Shown one piece after another: positions 34,745 to 43,649 of a DNA stretch of 64,000 nucleotides (positions within the stretch are counted from its first letter, which is position 1; every line of letters begins with the position of its first letter). The notes beneath the pieces are model-generated. The model made no database searches. It had not been told where the DNA came from and was given only the letters and a program-made list of their open reading frames with translations. The DNA is from Amycolatopsis jejuensis (GTDB lineage: Bacteria > Actinomycetota > Actinomycetes > Mycobacteriales > Pseudonocardiaceae): contig NZ_JNYZ01000012.1 of assembly GCF_000717335.1 (NCBI RefSeq), positions 1 to 64,000 on the forward strand. Direction: 5' to 3'. Position numbers and translations under genes: made by a program.

Positions 34745-35606
34745 CGTACACCATTGTCGCCCGTGATCCGGAAACCGGCGAGCTGGGTGTTGCGTGCCAG
34801 TCGCATTTCTTTGCCGTCGGTGCTGTCGTTGCGCGAGCGGAGGCGGGGGTCGGTGTGGTGGCCAGCCAGGCCTTTGCCGACACGGATCTGCCGTACCTCG
34901 GGCTGAATCGCCTGCGGAACGGTGAACCAGCCTCCGCCGTGCTCGACGGTTGCTCGAAACCACCACACTCGCGCCGTTTCGGCAGGTGGCGGTGATTGAC
35001 GCGAAGGGGACAGTCGCGCATCACACCGGAGATCGCTGTGTACCCGCGGCTGGTGCGGCAGCGGCAGACGGTGTCGTCGCGCTCGGGAACATGCTGGCCA
35101 ACGACGGATGGGCCGACATGCTCGACGCGTACCAGCGGACCGGCGGCAGCCTCGTCGACCGGCTCTACGCGGCGCTCGTCGCCGGGGAAGAAGCAGGCGG
35201 CGACGCACGAGGGTCCCAATCGGCCATGCTGTACGTGGTTTCCGGCGAACGCACCTACCGGCCGTGGCAGCAGGTCCGCTGCGACATCCGGGTCGACGAT
35301 CATCCGGACCCGGTCGCGGAACTCGGCCGGCTGCTGCCCCGGCACCGGGCGTTCGGCGAGATCGGGCGAGTCCTGTTCGCGCCGCCGTTGGTGATCGGCG
35401 ACGACAAGCCCACCCACGCAGAGGCCGAAGCCGCGTTGCCCGGATTGCTCGAGGCGGCGAAGTTGCTCGGGGACAACCGCGAGGCCGACGTCTGGCGTGG
35501 GGTGATTCTCTTCCGCGCCGGACGGGAGGACGAAGCAAAGGCGGTATTCGACGAACTCCCGCCGGAACTCGGCGGATTCCTGCGCGCACTGGGGGTCCGG
35601 TCATGA
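34741..35606 (+). pseudogene. DUF1028-family protein interrupted by a frameshift
   Basis: The start, 'TYTIVARDPETGELGVACQS', is typical of DUF1028, an Ntn-hydrolase-like family in which Thr2 could be the nucleophile. The frame breaks near 34947 and continues in the next one as 'LLETTTLAPFRQVAVIDAKG', then runs intact through 'HHTGDRCVPAAGAAAADGVV' to the stop. One missing base in GACGGTTGCTCG explains the break. Both flanking gene overlaps (GTGA, ATGA) are perfect, so a functional gene is expected; this may be a recent mutation or a sequence error. Confidence 0.75.
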
Positions 35607-36715
35607 ATAGGTGCGTTGCGCTTGCCCGGGAACTCGTGCGCTGCGACACCCAGAACCCGCCGGGCCGCGAAGCTCCGGTCGTCCCGCTGCTGGTCGACCT
35701 GCTGAGCGGCCTGGGTTGCGAGGTCGAAGTCGTGACCACGGGGCCCGGCCGGGAGTCCGTGCTCGCGAGGTACGGCACTGGCAAACGGCCGACCCTGCTG
35801 GTCAACGGGCATCTGGACGTCGTGCCGGTGGCCGAGGAGGACTGGTCGGTACCGCCGTTCGCCGGGGTCGTGCGGGACGGGCGGCTGATCGGCCGCGGCG
35901 CCGCCGACATGAAGGGCGGGATTGCCGCGGCGATCGAAGGTTTCCGCGCTTGCCTGGACGCCGGCACGCTCGGTACGGACGTCGTATTCCACCTGGTCGC
36001 CGACGAGGAGACCGGCGGACGGCTCGGTACCCAGGCTCTGCTGGAGTCGGGCCGGATTGAGGCCGACGCGTGTGTCGTGCCGGAACCGACGGAACTGCGG
36101 GTCGCGGTGGCCGAACGCGGCACTTTCCAAGCCAGGATCGAGGTCTCCGGCATCGCCGGGCACGGTGGCGAACCAGGTCGTGCCCGGTCGGCGATCGCGG
36201 ACGCCGCCGCAGTCGTCCAGTCTCTGCACCTGGCGGATTTCGGCGACACGCACCCGTTGCTCGGCAGCCCGACGTGCAATGTCGCGCTGATCGAGGGTGG
36301 GTCGGCAGCCAACGTCGTCGCCGCGCGGTGCGTGCTCACCATCGACCGGCGGACGCTGCCCGGGCAGACACAAGCGGACATCGTTGCGGCGCTGGAAGCC
36401 CGGATTCCCGCGGGGATCGACTACCGGATCGAGCCGCTTTTCTTCGCCGAGGCCTCGGAAATCGCGCCGGGACACGCCTTTGTGGACTTCGCGCTCGACT
36501 GCTGCGGCGAGACCGAGCCGGTCGGCCTCTCGCTCGGCACCGACGCCCGGTTCCTGCGCAACCAACTGGGAATCCCGTCCGTGGTTTTCGGCCCGGGATC
36601 GATGCGGCAGGCCCACACCGCGGACGAATGGGTGTCGATCGAAGAACTGGCCGCGGCGGCGCGTTGCTTCGAGCGGATGTTCACGCCACCGCAAGGACAT
36701 CCGATGTTCACCTGA
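35603..36715 (+). CDS. M20-family metallopeptidase/amidohydrolase
   Basis: Dizinc enzyme of 370 residues of the ArgE/DapE/acylase group. Metal ligands and catalytic residues are visible as His70 and Asp72 in 'LLVNGHLDVVP', Asp102 in 'GRGAADMKGG' and Glu135-Glu136 in 'ADEETGG'. A dimerisation lid domain follows. Such enzymes remove acyl or carbamoyl groups from amino acids. It is the last gene of the operon and overlaps DUF1028 by four bases, so it may finish breakdown of an N-acylated product. Confidence 0.92.
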   Translation: MNRCVALARELVRCDTQNPPGREAPVVPLLVDLLSGLGCEVEVVTTGPGRESVLARYGTGKRPTLLVNGHLDVVPVAEEDWSVPPFAGVVRDGRLIGRGAADMKGGIAAAIEGFRACLDAGTLGTDVVFHLVADEETGGRLGTQALLESGRIEADACVVPEPTELRVAVAERGTFQARIEVSGIAGHGGEPGRARSAIADAAAVVQSLHLADFGDTHPLLGSPTCNVALIEGGSAANVVAARCVLTIDRRTLPGQTQADIVAALEARIPAGIDYRIEPLFFAEASEIAPGHAFVDFALDCCGETEPVGLSLGTDARFLRNQLGIPSVVFGPGSMRQAHTADEWVSIEELAAAARCFERMFTPPQGHPMFT

Positions 36716-36733
36716 GCTGCTTAGTCTCGCCGT

Positions 36734-37624
36734 ATGTTGCGGGACGTGCGGGAGTACATCGACCGGCTCGAAATCGGCGGACATTCGATCGGCGAGGACC
36801 ACGATGACGATCCGGTGCTGATCGACGCGTTCGGCAAGGCGGTCGACACCTGGCGGGAGAACTATCCGTACGACGAGCGGATGTCGCGTGAGGAGTACGA
36901 CGAAACCAAGTACCTGCTGCAGGTCGAGCTGCTGAAGCTGCAGAACTGGATCAGTGAGACCGGCAGCAAGCACGTGCTGCTCTTCGAGGGCCGTGACGCC
37001 GCGGGCAAAGGTGGCACCATCAAGCGGTTCATGGAACACCTCAACCCGCGGCACGCGCGTATTGTCGCGCTCGCCAAGCCCAGCGATCGCGAAGCGCACC
37101 AATGGTATTTCCAGCGATACGTACAGCATTTGCCCACCGCCGGGGAAATGGTGCTGTTCGACCGGTCCTGGTACAACCGCGCGGGCGTCGAGCACGTGAT
37201 GCGGTTCTGCTCGGCCGAACAGTACGAGCAATTCATGCACCAGGTTCCGCTGTTCGAGGAAATGCTGGTGGAGAGCGGGATCACGGTCACCAAGTTCTGG
37301 TTTTCGGTCACCAAGGCCGAACAGCGGACCCGGTTCATCATCCGCCAGGTCGATCCGGTGCGGCAGTGGAAACTGTCCCCGATGGACCTGCAGTCGCTCG
37401 ACAAATGGGACGACTACACCGCGGCCAAGGAAGCGATGTTCCTGCGCACCGACCGCGACCTCGCCCCGTGGACCACGATCAAGAGCAACGACAAGAAACG
37501 CGCCCGGATCAACGCGATGCGGTATTTCCTGTCCCGCTTCGACTATGAGGGCAAGGATTCCACTGTGGTCGGTGAGCCGGACCCGCAGGTCGTCAAGCGC
37601 GGGCGGGACGCGGTCGGCGACTGA
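36734..37624 (+). CDS. ppk2: Polyphosphate kinase 2
   Basis: PPK2-type kinase of 296 residues. Walker A is 'FEGRDAAGKGG' (84-94), the Walker B/lid region is 'VLFDRSWYNRAGVEHV', and the family ends 'IKSNDKKRARINAMRYFL' are intact. Single-domain class I PPK2 enzymes phosphorylate nucleoside diphosphates (GDP or ADP) with polyphosphate. Nothing connects it to the catabolic operon ahead of it beyond a gap of 18 bases. Confidence 0.95.
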   Translation: MLRDVREYIDRLEIGGHSIGEDHDDDPVLIDAFGKAVDTWRENYPYDERMSREEYDETKYLLQVELLKLQNWISETGSKHVLLFEGRDAAGKGGTIKRFMEHLNPRHARIVALAKPSDREAHQWYFQRYVQHLPTAGEMVLFDRSWYNRAGVEHVMRFCSAEQYEQFMHQVPLFEEMLVESGITVTKFWFSVTKAEQRTRFIIRQVDPVRQWKLSPMDLQSLDKWDDYTAAKEAMFLRTDRDLAPWTTIKSNDKKRARINAMRYFLSRFDYEGKDSTVVGEPDPQVVKRGRDAVGD

Positions 37625-37627
37625 GCG

Positions 37628-38416
37628 TCAGTCGAGCACGTCCGGCTCCTGCTCGATGAGCAATTCCTCCATCAGCTGGAAATTGTTGCGGGCCATGTTC
37701 GCGTTGCCGAATTGACGGGCGGCGAGCGTCGCTTCCTCTTCGGTCATCAGCCGTGGCGTACCCGCGGCTTCGGCGAGCAACTGCATTTGGCACGCGCGAT
37801 CCATGGTGATGAACCACCATGCCGCCTCGCCGACCGTGCGGCCGACCGTGAGCAATCCGTGGTGCCGGAGAATTGCGGCGCGTTTGGACCCCAGCCGCGC
37901 GGCAATTCGGACGCCTTCGTCGCGCTCCAGCACCAAGCCCTTGTATTCGTCGAACAGCACATGGTCGTTGTGGAAAGCGCAGGCTTCCTGAATGATCGGG
38001 TCCAGCGGACGGCTCAAGGCTGACCACGCGCGTCCGTGAATCGAATGCGCGTGCGCGACAGCGACTACGTCCTCGCGGGCTTCGTGGATGGTCGAGTGAA
38101 TCGAAAACGCCGCCTTGTTCGAGCGCCGGGTACCTTCCACGACCTTGCCGTTTTCGTCCAGCAAAAGCAGATCGCTGACCTTGATCCGCGAAAAGTGGAC
38201 GGCATAAGGGTTCACCCAGAACCGGTTCGGGAATTCCGGGTCGCGGGCCGTGATGTGCCCGGCGACGCCCTCGTCGAAGCCGTAGCGGGCAAACAGCCGG
38301 AAGGCGACGGCCAGCTGGCGTTTGCGGTAGGCCCGCTCGGCCGTCGCGGACTCCTGCCGCTCGGGCAGCGCTTCGAGGTCGAGTTCCGGAACCTCTTCTA
38401 CGGTCGCCTTGGTCAT
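37628..38416 (-). CDS. Class II aldolase/adducin-family protein
   Basis: Protein of 262 residues with the fuculose-aldolase-like fold. Zinc ligands are visible as His122 and His124 in 'VAVAHAHSIHG' and a histidine in 'AILRHHGLLTVG'. Family members split or decarboxylate hydroxy or keto acids. It is divergent from an MHS transporter across 166 bases, suggesting one small catabolic unit with it. Of two adjacent ATGs after GAGGAG, the second has the better spacing; a longer upstream frame exists but lacks homology. Confidence 0.88.
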   Translation of the reverse strand: MTKATVEEVPELDLEALPERQESATAERAYRKRQLAVAFRLFARYGFDEGVAGHITARDPEFPNRFWVNPYAVHFSRIKVSDLLLLDENGKVVEGTRRSNKAAFSIHSTIHEAREDVVAVAHAHSIHGRAWSALSRPLDPIIQEACAFHNDHVLFDEYKGLVLERDEGVRIAARLGSKRAAILRHHGLLTVGRTVGEAAWWFITMDRACQMQLLAEAAGTPRLMTEEEATLAARQFGNANMARNNFQLMEELLIEQEPDVLD

Positions 38417-38468
38417 CATCGTCTCCTCGCCCGCGAGTGCTGTGCCTGTGTGGCAACTAGCGTGCCTC

Positions 38469-38497
38469 GGTGACATCTGCCCGTCAAGCAGGTCACC
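38469..38497. promoter_or_regulatory. Candidate operator between aldolase and MHS transporter genes
   Basis: GGTGAC and CTGC on the left mirror GCAG and GTCACC on the right around a short centre. The imperfect dyad is in the divergent promoter region, where an XRE-cupin regulator from the same neighbourhood could bind. No second copy was found. Confidence 0.35.
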
Positions 38498-38582
38498 CCA
38501 AGAAATATGCCGGAAGTCGACGCATTGGTACTTGCCTAGGAGGCACATCGTGGTGTCTCCTTGTCGGCCAAGGAGGTGTGGG

Positions 38583-39878
38583 ATGTCCGTCACACAGAAC
38601 ACCGGCACGCTCGGCCCGCCCCGCGGGAAGGTGCGCCGGGCCGTCGCGGCGAGCACCGCGGGCAGCACCATCGAGTGGTACGACTTCCAGCTTTACGGGG
38701 TGGTCGCGGCGATCGTGCTGCCCGCGGCCTACTTCCCCGAATCCAGCGCGCTCGCCGGCACTTTGCTGTCGTTCTCGACCTTCTTCGTGGGGTTCGTGGC
38801 GCGCCCGCTCGGCGCGGTGCTGTTCGGGCATCTCGGCGACCGGGTCGGGCGCAAGAAGGCGCTGGTGGTGACCCTGATGCTGATGGGGATCGGCACCGTC
38901 GGCATCGGCCTTACCCCCGGCTACAGCGCGATCGGCCCGGCCGCGCCGCTCTTGCTCGTGCTGATGCGGGTGGTGCAGGGCTTCGGCGTCGGCGGCGAAT
39001 GGAGTGGCGCGATCCTGATGGCGGGTGAGTCCGGCCGCCGCAGCAGACAGGCGTTCCTCACCAGTTTCCCGCAGGCGTCGGCAATGCTGGGGACGGCGCT
39101 GGCGTCGCTGTCGGTGCTCGCGGCCGGGGCGATCGGCGGTCCGGCGGCGTTCATCGAGTGGACGTGGCGGATTCCGTTCCTGATCAGCGCGGTCTTGGTG
39201 GTGCTCGGGCTTTGGATGCGGCACGGGATCGGCGAAACCACCGAGTTCGCCGAAGTCCGCGCGCAGGGGAAGGTCGAGCGCGCGCCGGTGCTCACGGCGA
39301 TGCGGTCGTACTGGCGGGAAATTCTGCTGGGGATGTTCCTGAAGGTCGGGGAAATGGCGCCGGTCTTCATCTTCGTGTCGTTCATCTACACCTACGGCAA
39401 GCAGGTCGGCGGCCTCAGCCAGACGACCCTGCTCGCCGCGGTTTCGGTCGCCGCGCTGGTGTCCGCGCTGATCACGCCACTGATGGGGTACCTCGGCGAC
39501 CGGCTCGGCCCGGTTCGCGTGTACCTCATCGGCGCGGCCGCGATGGCAGTCGAGGCACTCGGGTACTTCGCCGCGATCGGCTCGGGCAACCACGTCCTGG
39601 CGATCGGCGTGATCGTGGTGAGCCTCGTCCCGTACGCGCTGATGTTCGCCAACGAGGCCACGATTCTGACCGGCCTGTTTCCCGCGCCGGTCCGGTATTC
39701 CGGCAGCTCACTGGCGTTCAACCTGGCCGGAATCCTCGGCGGCGGACCCGCGCCGTTCATTGCCGCCGGTCTTCTCAGCGCGACCGGCACCGCGTGGTCG
39801 CTCACCGGGTACCTGCTGCTGACCGTCCTGGTCGGCGCCACCGCCGCGGTACTGATCCAACGCCGGGGGCACTCGTGA
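38583..39878 (+). CDS. MFS transporter, metabolite:H+ symporter (MHS) type
   Basis: Transporter of 431 residues with twelve helices. MHS signatures are present: 'STIEWYDFQLYGVVAAIVLP' near the start, 'GHLGDRVGRKKALVVTLMLM' between helices 2 and 3, and 'RVVQGFGVGGEWSGA'. MHS proteins import organic acids such as citrate, ketoglutarate or shikimate. ATG 38583 has GGAGG upstream; GTG 38550, in frame after AGGAGG, is an alternative start. It overlaps the next gene by four bases. Confidence 0.92.
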   Translation: MSVTQNTGTLGPPRGKVRRAVAASTAGSTIEWYDFQLYGVVAAIVLPAAYFPESSALAGTLLSFSTFFVGFVARPLGAVLFGHLGDRVGRKKALVVTLMLMGIGTVGIGLTPGYSAIGPAAPLLLVLMRVVQGFGVGGEWSGAILMAGESGRRSRQAFLTSFPQASAMLGTALASLSVLAAGAIGGPAAFIEWTWRIPFLISAVLVVLGLWMRHGIGETTEFAEVRAQGKVERAPVLTAMRSYWREILLGMFLKVGEMAPVFIFVSFIYTYGKQVGGLSQTTLLAAVSVAALVSALITPLMGYLGDRLGPVRVYLIGAAAMAVEALGYFAAIGSGNHVLAIGVIVVSLVPYALMFANEATILTGLFPAPVRYSGSSLAFNLAGILGGGPAPFIAAGLLSATGTAWSLTGYLLLTVLVGATAAVLIQRRGHS

Positions 39879-40522
39879 CGATCCTGGTCCTCACCCCGGA
39901 AGGCGGCCCGTTCGTCCCCGGTTCGATTGCCGATCCGGCCACCCATCCAGGGGGTACCACGACGTACCCGCCGGGTGCCGCAGATCTGAGCGGCCAGCTC
40001 GGCCCGTCCGGCTCGCTCGGGCCGGCCACCTGCCGCGCGATCGCCGCGGCCCCCGGCGGAGGGCTGGCAGTGACCACGATCGGCTACCTGTCCCGCGCGC
40101 AGCACGACCTCGCCCGCGCGACCGGCCGGACGGTGGTGTCCTCACCGCTGCTGGCAGTCCCGATGTTGCTGGCCATGCTGCCGCCCGGACGGCGGATCCT
40201 GGTGGTGTACGCGCATCTCGGCCTCGCGTCCGCCGACGACATTCCCGGGGTGCCACCCGAACGAGCGGACGACGTCATCCGCGTCGGGCTGGAGGGCGAC
40301 GGCGCGTTCCGGCGAGCGGTGCTCGACCGGTCCGAGGATTTCGATCATGCCGCGGTCGCGGCTCAGATCATCGCGATGCTCAATGTCCCGGATCTGGGCG
40401 CGGTGGTGCTGGAGTGCGGTGAGATGGCGGCGGTCGCAGGGCGGGTCCGGGCGGCGACGGACGTGCCGGTGGTCGACTACCGGGTGCTGGTCGACTGTTT
40501 CGCCGCGGCGCTGGGTTACTGA
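39875..40522 (+). CDS. Asp/Glu racemase superfamily protein with a single catalytic cysteine
   Basis: Protein of 215 residues. The C-terminal motif 'VVLECGEMAAV' keeps Cys181, but at the N-terminal site, usually TTSCGFL, the sequence is 'AVTTIGYLSRAQHDL', with Gly70 where the first cysteine belongs. The same one-cysteine layout is known in arylmalonate decarboxylase, so a decarboxylase is as likely as a racemase. Translation is coupled to the transporter by GTGA. Its last bases overlap the convergent regulator by seven. Confidence 0.78.
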   Translation: MTILVLTPEGGPFVPGSIADPATHPGGTTTYPPGAADLSGQLGPSGSLGPATCRAIAAAPGGGLAVTTIGYLSRAQHDLARATGRTVVSSPLLAVPMLLAMLPPGRRILVVYAHLGLASADDIPGVPPERADDVIRVGLEGDGAFRRAVLDRSEDFDHAAVAAQIIAMLNVPDLGAVVLECGEMAAVAGRVRAATDVPVVDYRVLVDCFAAALGY

Positions 40523-41082
40523 ATCGGCCCAGTCCGGGGGGATGCGATCACGACGATCACCTCCGCGTCCGGCGCGCCGCGCAGGGTGTGTTCGGTGCCG
40601 CCGGAGAACTGCGCCGAATCGCCCTTTTCCAGCGTGTGCGCCTCGCCGCCGAGGACGAGCTCGAGCCGTCCGCTGACCACGTGCAGCCATTCCTCCCCAC
40701 CGTGCCGGCTCGGCCGGGGAGGGATGGCGCGCCCGCGCAACGTCACGCGCGTGGCCTCGATGAACGCGTTCGTGGACGGCGGCGACAGGTGCATCAGCTC
40801 GGCGCCGCGGGTGCCGTACGTGGTCGCTTCGTCGCGCTTGACGATCGGCGACCCACGTTCCCCCTCGGAGGCGAGGTCGGCGACGCTCACGTCCAGCACG
40901 CGCGCGAGCACCACCAGCGTGCCGACGCTGGGTACGCGCTGCCCGCTTTCGACGCGCGACAGGTAGCCGGGCGTGATGTCCGCGGCGGCCGCGACCTTCT
41001 CCAGCGTGAGACCCCGCTCAAGACGAAGCTCGCGCAGCCGCTTCGTGATCCGCTGCTCGGCTTCTTCCACCTCCCGGCTCAT
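40516..41082 (-). CDS. XRE-family regulator with cupin sensor domain
   Basis: Protein of 188 residues: an N-terminal Cro/CI helix-turn-helix ('RGLTLEKVAAAADITPGYLS', 'VPSVGTLVVLARVLDVSVAD') and a C-terminal cupin ('GGEEWLHVVSGRLELVLGGE', 'GDSAQFSGGTEHTLRG'). Such regulators bind small acids or amino compounds in the cupin. It is placed to control the adjacent transporter/aldolase genes. Its ATG overlaps the stop of the SRPBCC gene, which lies downstream. Confidence 0.92.
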   Translation of the reverse strand: MSREVEEAEQRITKRLRELRLERGLTLEKVAAAADITPGYLSRVESGQRVPSVGTLVVLARVLDVSVADLASEGERGSPIVKRDEATTYGTRGAELMHLSPPSTNAFIEATRVTLRGRAIPPRPSRHGGEEWLHVVSGRLELVLGGEAHTLEKGDSAQFSGGTEHTLRGAPDAEVIVVIASPRTGPIQ

Positions 41083-41564
41083 CCCCCCACTCTACGGGGG
41101 CCGGTGAGCGCCGCCATGCGGTCGAGGGTACGGCGCATGCTGCCGCGGGCCGTGCGGCGGAACCCGAACAGCAGCAGACGCAGGGGTTCCTCGCTGAGGT
41201 CCCAGCTTTCCCGGACCAGCGTGTGGTCGCCGTCCGGCTCGAACTCGTACCGCAAGATCCGCCCGCCGAAGAGGAACCGCCACCGCGCCGAATCGCGGTG
41301 CGGCCTGCTCTGCCAGGCGAACCGCCGCCCGGGTACGGCCTCGATCACGGTGCTCGTCATCGTGTACTTGCCGCGCAGGTCCATGGCGACACTGAAGGTG
41401 TCGCCGACGCCGAGCGGCCGTCCGGTGGTGCTGACCTCGGTGACCCCGACGAGTGCCCCGGACCCGTCGATGTCCTTGTGCCGCACCGGATTGGCGACGA
41501 GCAGGTAAAGTTCGTCGGTGGAAGCCGCAATCCGGCGCTCGACCGACTCGACCCAGCGAGGCAT
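41079..41564 (-). CDS. SRPBCC-family protein
   Basis: Protein of 161 residues with a START/Bet v 1-like pattern: 'VESVERRIAASTDELYLLVA', 'VGDTFSVAMDLRGKYTMTST', 'VIEAVPGRRFAWQSRP' and 'LVRESWDLSEEPLRLLLFGF'. Such proteins hold a hydrophobic ligand in a deep cavity. It follows the XRE-cupin regulator by a four-base overlap, so they form one transcript. The frame extends upstream, but ATG 41564 matches the fold's start. Confidence 0.82.
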   Translation of the reverse strand: MPRWVESVERRIAASTDELYLLVANPVRHKDIDGSGALVGVTEVSTTGRPLGVGDTFSVAMDLRGKYTMTSTVIEAVPGRRFAWQSRPHRDSARWRFLFGGRILRYEFEPDGDHTLVRESWDLSEEPLRLLLFGFRRTARGSMRRTLDRMAALTGPRRVGG

Positions 41565-41635
41565 GCCCGCGATGCTAAGGGCGGCGCGCACCGCGCTCCC
41601 CGCGAACGGCCCGGATGGCCACCGGCTCTGCCCGG

Positions 41636-42550
41636 TCAGGGCAACTTTTCCGGCGCCGGGAACGCGTAGAACCGCAGGGCGAGCTCCCGCGTCTGGCTGG
41701 TGGGCTCGGGGTTCCGGCTCGCATAGCGGTGTACGAGCTCGAGGTACTGGGCGTCGAACTCCGCCAGGTCCTTGGCGGTGAGATGCATCCCGGCGCGGCT
41801 CCCGGCCGCCCATTCGCCGAACGTTGTCCGCCGTTGCGCCGCCCAGGCGAACAACCGCAGCTCACGGTCGTACTTCGCGTCGAGATACGCGGTTACTGCG
41901 CTGCGATCGGCTGCGGGGAACTGGTCCGGATTAGTTTCCCGCAGATGCTGCGGGACCGAATGCCAACGGCCATCGCGAGCGCGGTGCGCGTAACCGGCAT
42001 GCGCGAGGCTTCGCAACGCGTCGTCGGCAGAGGGATCCTGCGTGCGGAGTTCTGCAGTGGTGGCGGGCATCCGGCCCAGCAACCGCTGGTAGGCCGGGTT
42101 CGTGTGCACGGCGATATCGCCCATGGTCAGTGAGCGCTGCCGCGCGTCACCCGACAAGAGGCTTCGCGCGCGTAGCAGCAGGAACACCGCGATCGGCACC
42201 TCCGCAGCGAGCGCCGTACCCAGGCTCGCCCACTGATCAGGCCCACCCCAATCGAGGGCGGCGTCGAACCACGCGTCGCAGAACAGCAGCGTCGCCGTCG
42301 CGGCCAGCAGGGGGACCGTGGCGCGGCTTCGGCGGATGCCGAGCACCACCGCAGCCGCGAAGCACAGCAGCAGTACCACGTCGAAGCCCACCCACGCGAA
42401 CCGCCACTGGCCGGTGTCGAAGCGCTCCGGCAAGGTCACCCCGACGTACACCGTCCACGGCACCAGGAACACCGCGATGGCGGCGAGCAGCGCGAGGAGC
42501 AGGCGTCGGGACACGAGGTCGACGCTAATCCCGCGCGGGCGCCCCGGCAT
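41636..42550 (-). CDS. Four-helix membrane protein with soluble C-terminal domain
   Basis: Protein of up to 304 residues. Four hydrophobic segments lie in the first 130 ('LLLALLAAIAVFLVPWTVYV', 'VGFDVVLLLCFAAAVVLGI', then two more), followed by a soluble, charged region with a helical pattern ('MPATTAELRTQDPSADDALR', 'HAGYAHRARDGRWHSVP') loosely like a winged helix. The exact start is uncertain because no good ribosome site is seen. Function not recognised. Confidence 0.72.
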   Translation of the reverse strand: MPGRPRGISVDLVSRRLLLALLAAIAVFLVPWTVYVGVTLPERFDTGQWRFAWVGFDVVLLLCFAAAVVLGIRRSRATVPLLAATATLLFCDAWFDAALDWGGPDQWASLGTALAAEVPIAVFLLLRARSLLSGDARQRSLTMGDIAVHTNPAYQRLLGRMPATTAELRTQDPSADDALRSLAHAGYAHRARDGRWHSVPQHLRETNPDQFPAADRSAVTAYLDAKYDRELRLFAWAAQRRTTFGEWAAGSRAGMHLTAKDLAEFDAQYLELVHRYASRNPEPTSQTRELALRFYAFPAPEKLP

Positions 42551-42605
42551 CCGGCCGATCCCGGAGATCCGACCCGGGGATCACCCCGAAGTCTACTGTG
42601 GACAC

Positions 42606-43649
42606 TCAGGTCCGGTCGCCGGAATCCTCGGCGCGGAACTGCCAGTGGTCGGCCTCGTTCATGGCGCCGCGGGCGCGCAGCATCCGGGCGAGGCTGAGCA
42701 TTCCCTGCACGTCGCCGGTTTCGGCGGCGGTGCGGAAGTAGTGTTCGGCGCGGGCGAGGTCGTCGCGGGCTTCGGCGAGGTGCCCGAGGTTCGTCAGCGC
42801 GGGGACGCTGCCGTGCTCGGCGGCCTTGCGGTACCAGGCCGCGGCCTCGCCGTCGTCGCCGCGGCTGCGGGCCAGCACACCCAGGTTGGTCATCGCCGCC
42901 GGGTCGCCTGCCTCAGCCGCGTCGAGGTAGCAGCTCTCAGCCTCCTCGACGTCTCCCCGGCGATGCAACAGCAGCCCCAGCCGCACCTTCGCCTCCACGT
43001 GCCCGCCCTTCGCGCCCCGGCGGAACCACGTCTCGGCTTCCTCCGTTCGGCCGAGCCGTTCCGCCTGACGGCCCAGCAGGCACGCCGCCGCGAGTTCGCC
43101 CGCTTCCAACGCGGCTCGCCACCACCGGGCCGCCTCGCCGTGCACCCCGGCTTCCCGCAGCGCGATCCCCAGGTCGACCATCGCCGTCGCGTCCCCTGCC
43201 TCGGCCGCGTGACGGCACCAGCCCTCGGCGTCGGAGTATCGACCGGCCTCCACGAGCAGATGCCCGAGCGGCCCGCAAGCCTCGCTGACCCCGGCCTGGT
43301 ACGCGGCGAGGTACCAGTGTTCGGCGTTGTCGCCATGACCGTGGCGTTCGCACGCGCGGGCGTACCCGAGCATTCCGTGCGGTTCCCCGGCCAGCGCGGC
43401 TTCGTGGTACCAGCGTTCGGCCTCGCCGTCGGCGCCCCGTTCGGTGAGCAGGTGGCCCAGCGCGGTCATCGCGATCCGGTCGCCCCCCGCGGCGGCGCGC
43501 CGGTACCACGCCTCGGCTTCGGCCGATTCGCCACGTTGGCGCAGGTCAGCAGCAACGCGCGTCATGGCGACGACGTTGCCGCCCTCCGCCGCTTTGCGGC
43601 GCAGGTAGTCGTCGACCCGCGTGTTCCACTTCCGCAGCCGCCCGGGCAT
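42606..43649 (-). CDS. Sel1-like/TPR repeat protein
   Basis: Protein of 347 residues made almost wholly of about eight 36-residue Sel1-like repeats, with the pattern A-x-x-WYRRAAEAGD-x-x-AMTNLG. Clear copies are 'AEAWYRRAAAGGDRIAMTAL', 'AEHYFRTAAETGDVQGMLSL' and 'AAAWYRKAAEHGSVPALTNL'. Such solenoids bind other proteins. There is no signal peptide, so it acts in the cytoplasm. No partner is evident. Confidence 0.9.
   Translation of the reverse strand: MPGRLRKWNTRVDDYLRRKAAEGGNVVAMTRVAADLRQRGESAEAEAWYRRAAAGGDRIAMTALGHLLTERGADGEAERWYHEAALAGEPHGMLGYARACERHGHGDNAEHWYLAAYQAGVSEACGPLGHLLVEAGRYSDAEGWCRHAAEAGDATAMVDLGIALREAGVHGEAARWWRAALEAGELAAACLLGRQAERLGRTEEAETWFRRGAKGGHVEAKVRLGLLLHRRGDVEEAESCYLDAAEAGDPAAMTNLGVLARSRGDDGEAAAWYRKAAEHGSVPALTNLGHLAEARDDLARAEHYFRTAAETGDVQGMLSLARMLRARGAMNEADHWQFRAEDSGDRT

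Noticed and set aside
34336..37240. Long minus-strand frames opposite the M20, DUF1028 and PPK2 genes
   Set aside because: Their translations are Arg/Ser/Pro-rich and domain-free; the plus-strand products are recognisable enzymes with intact motifs.
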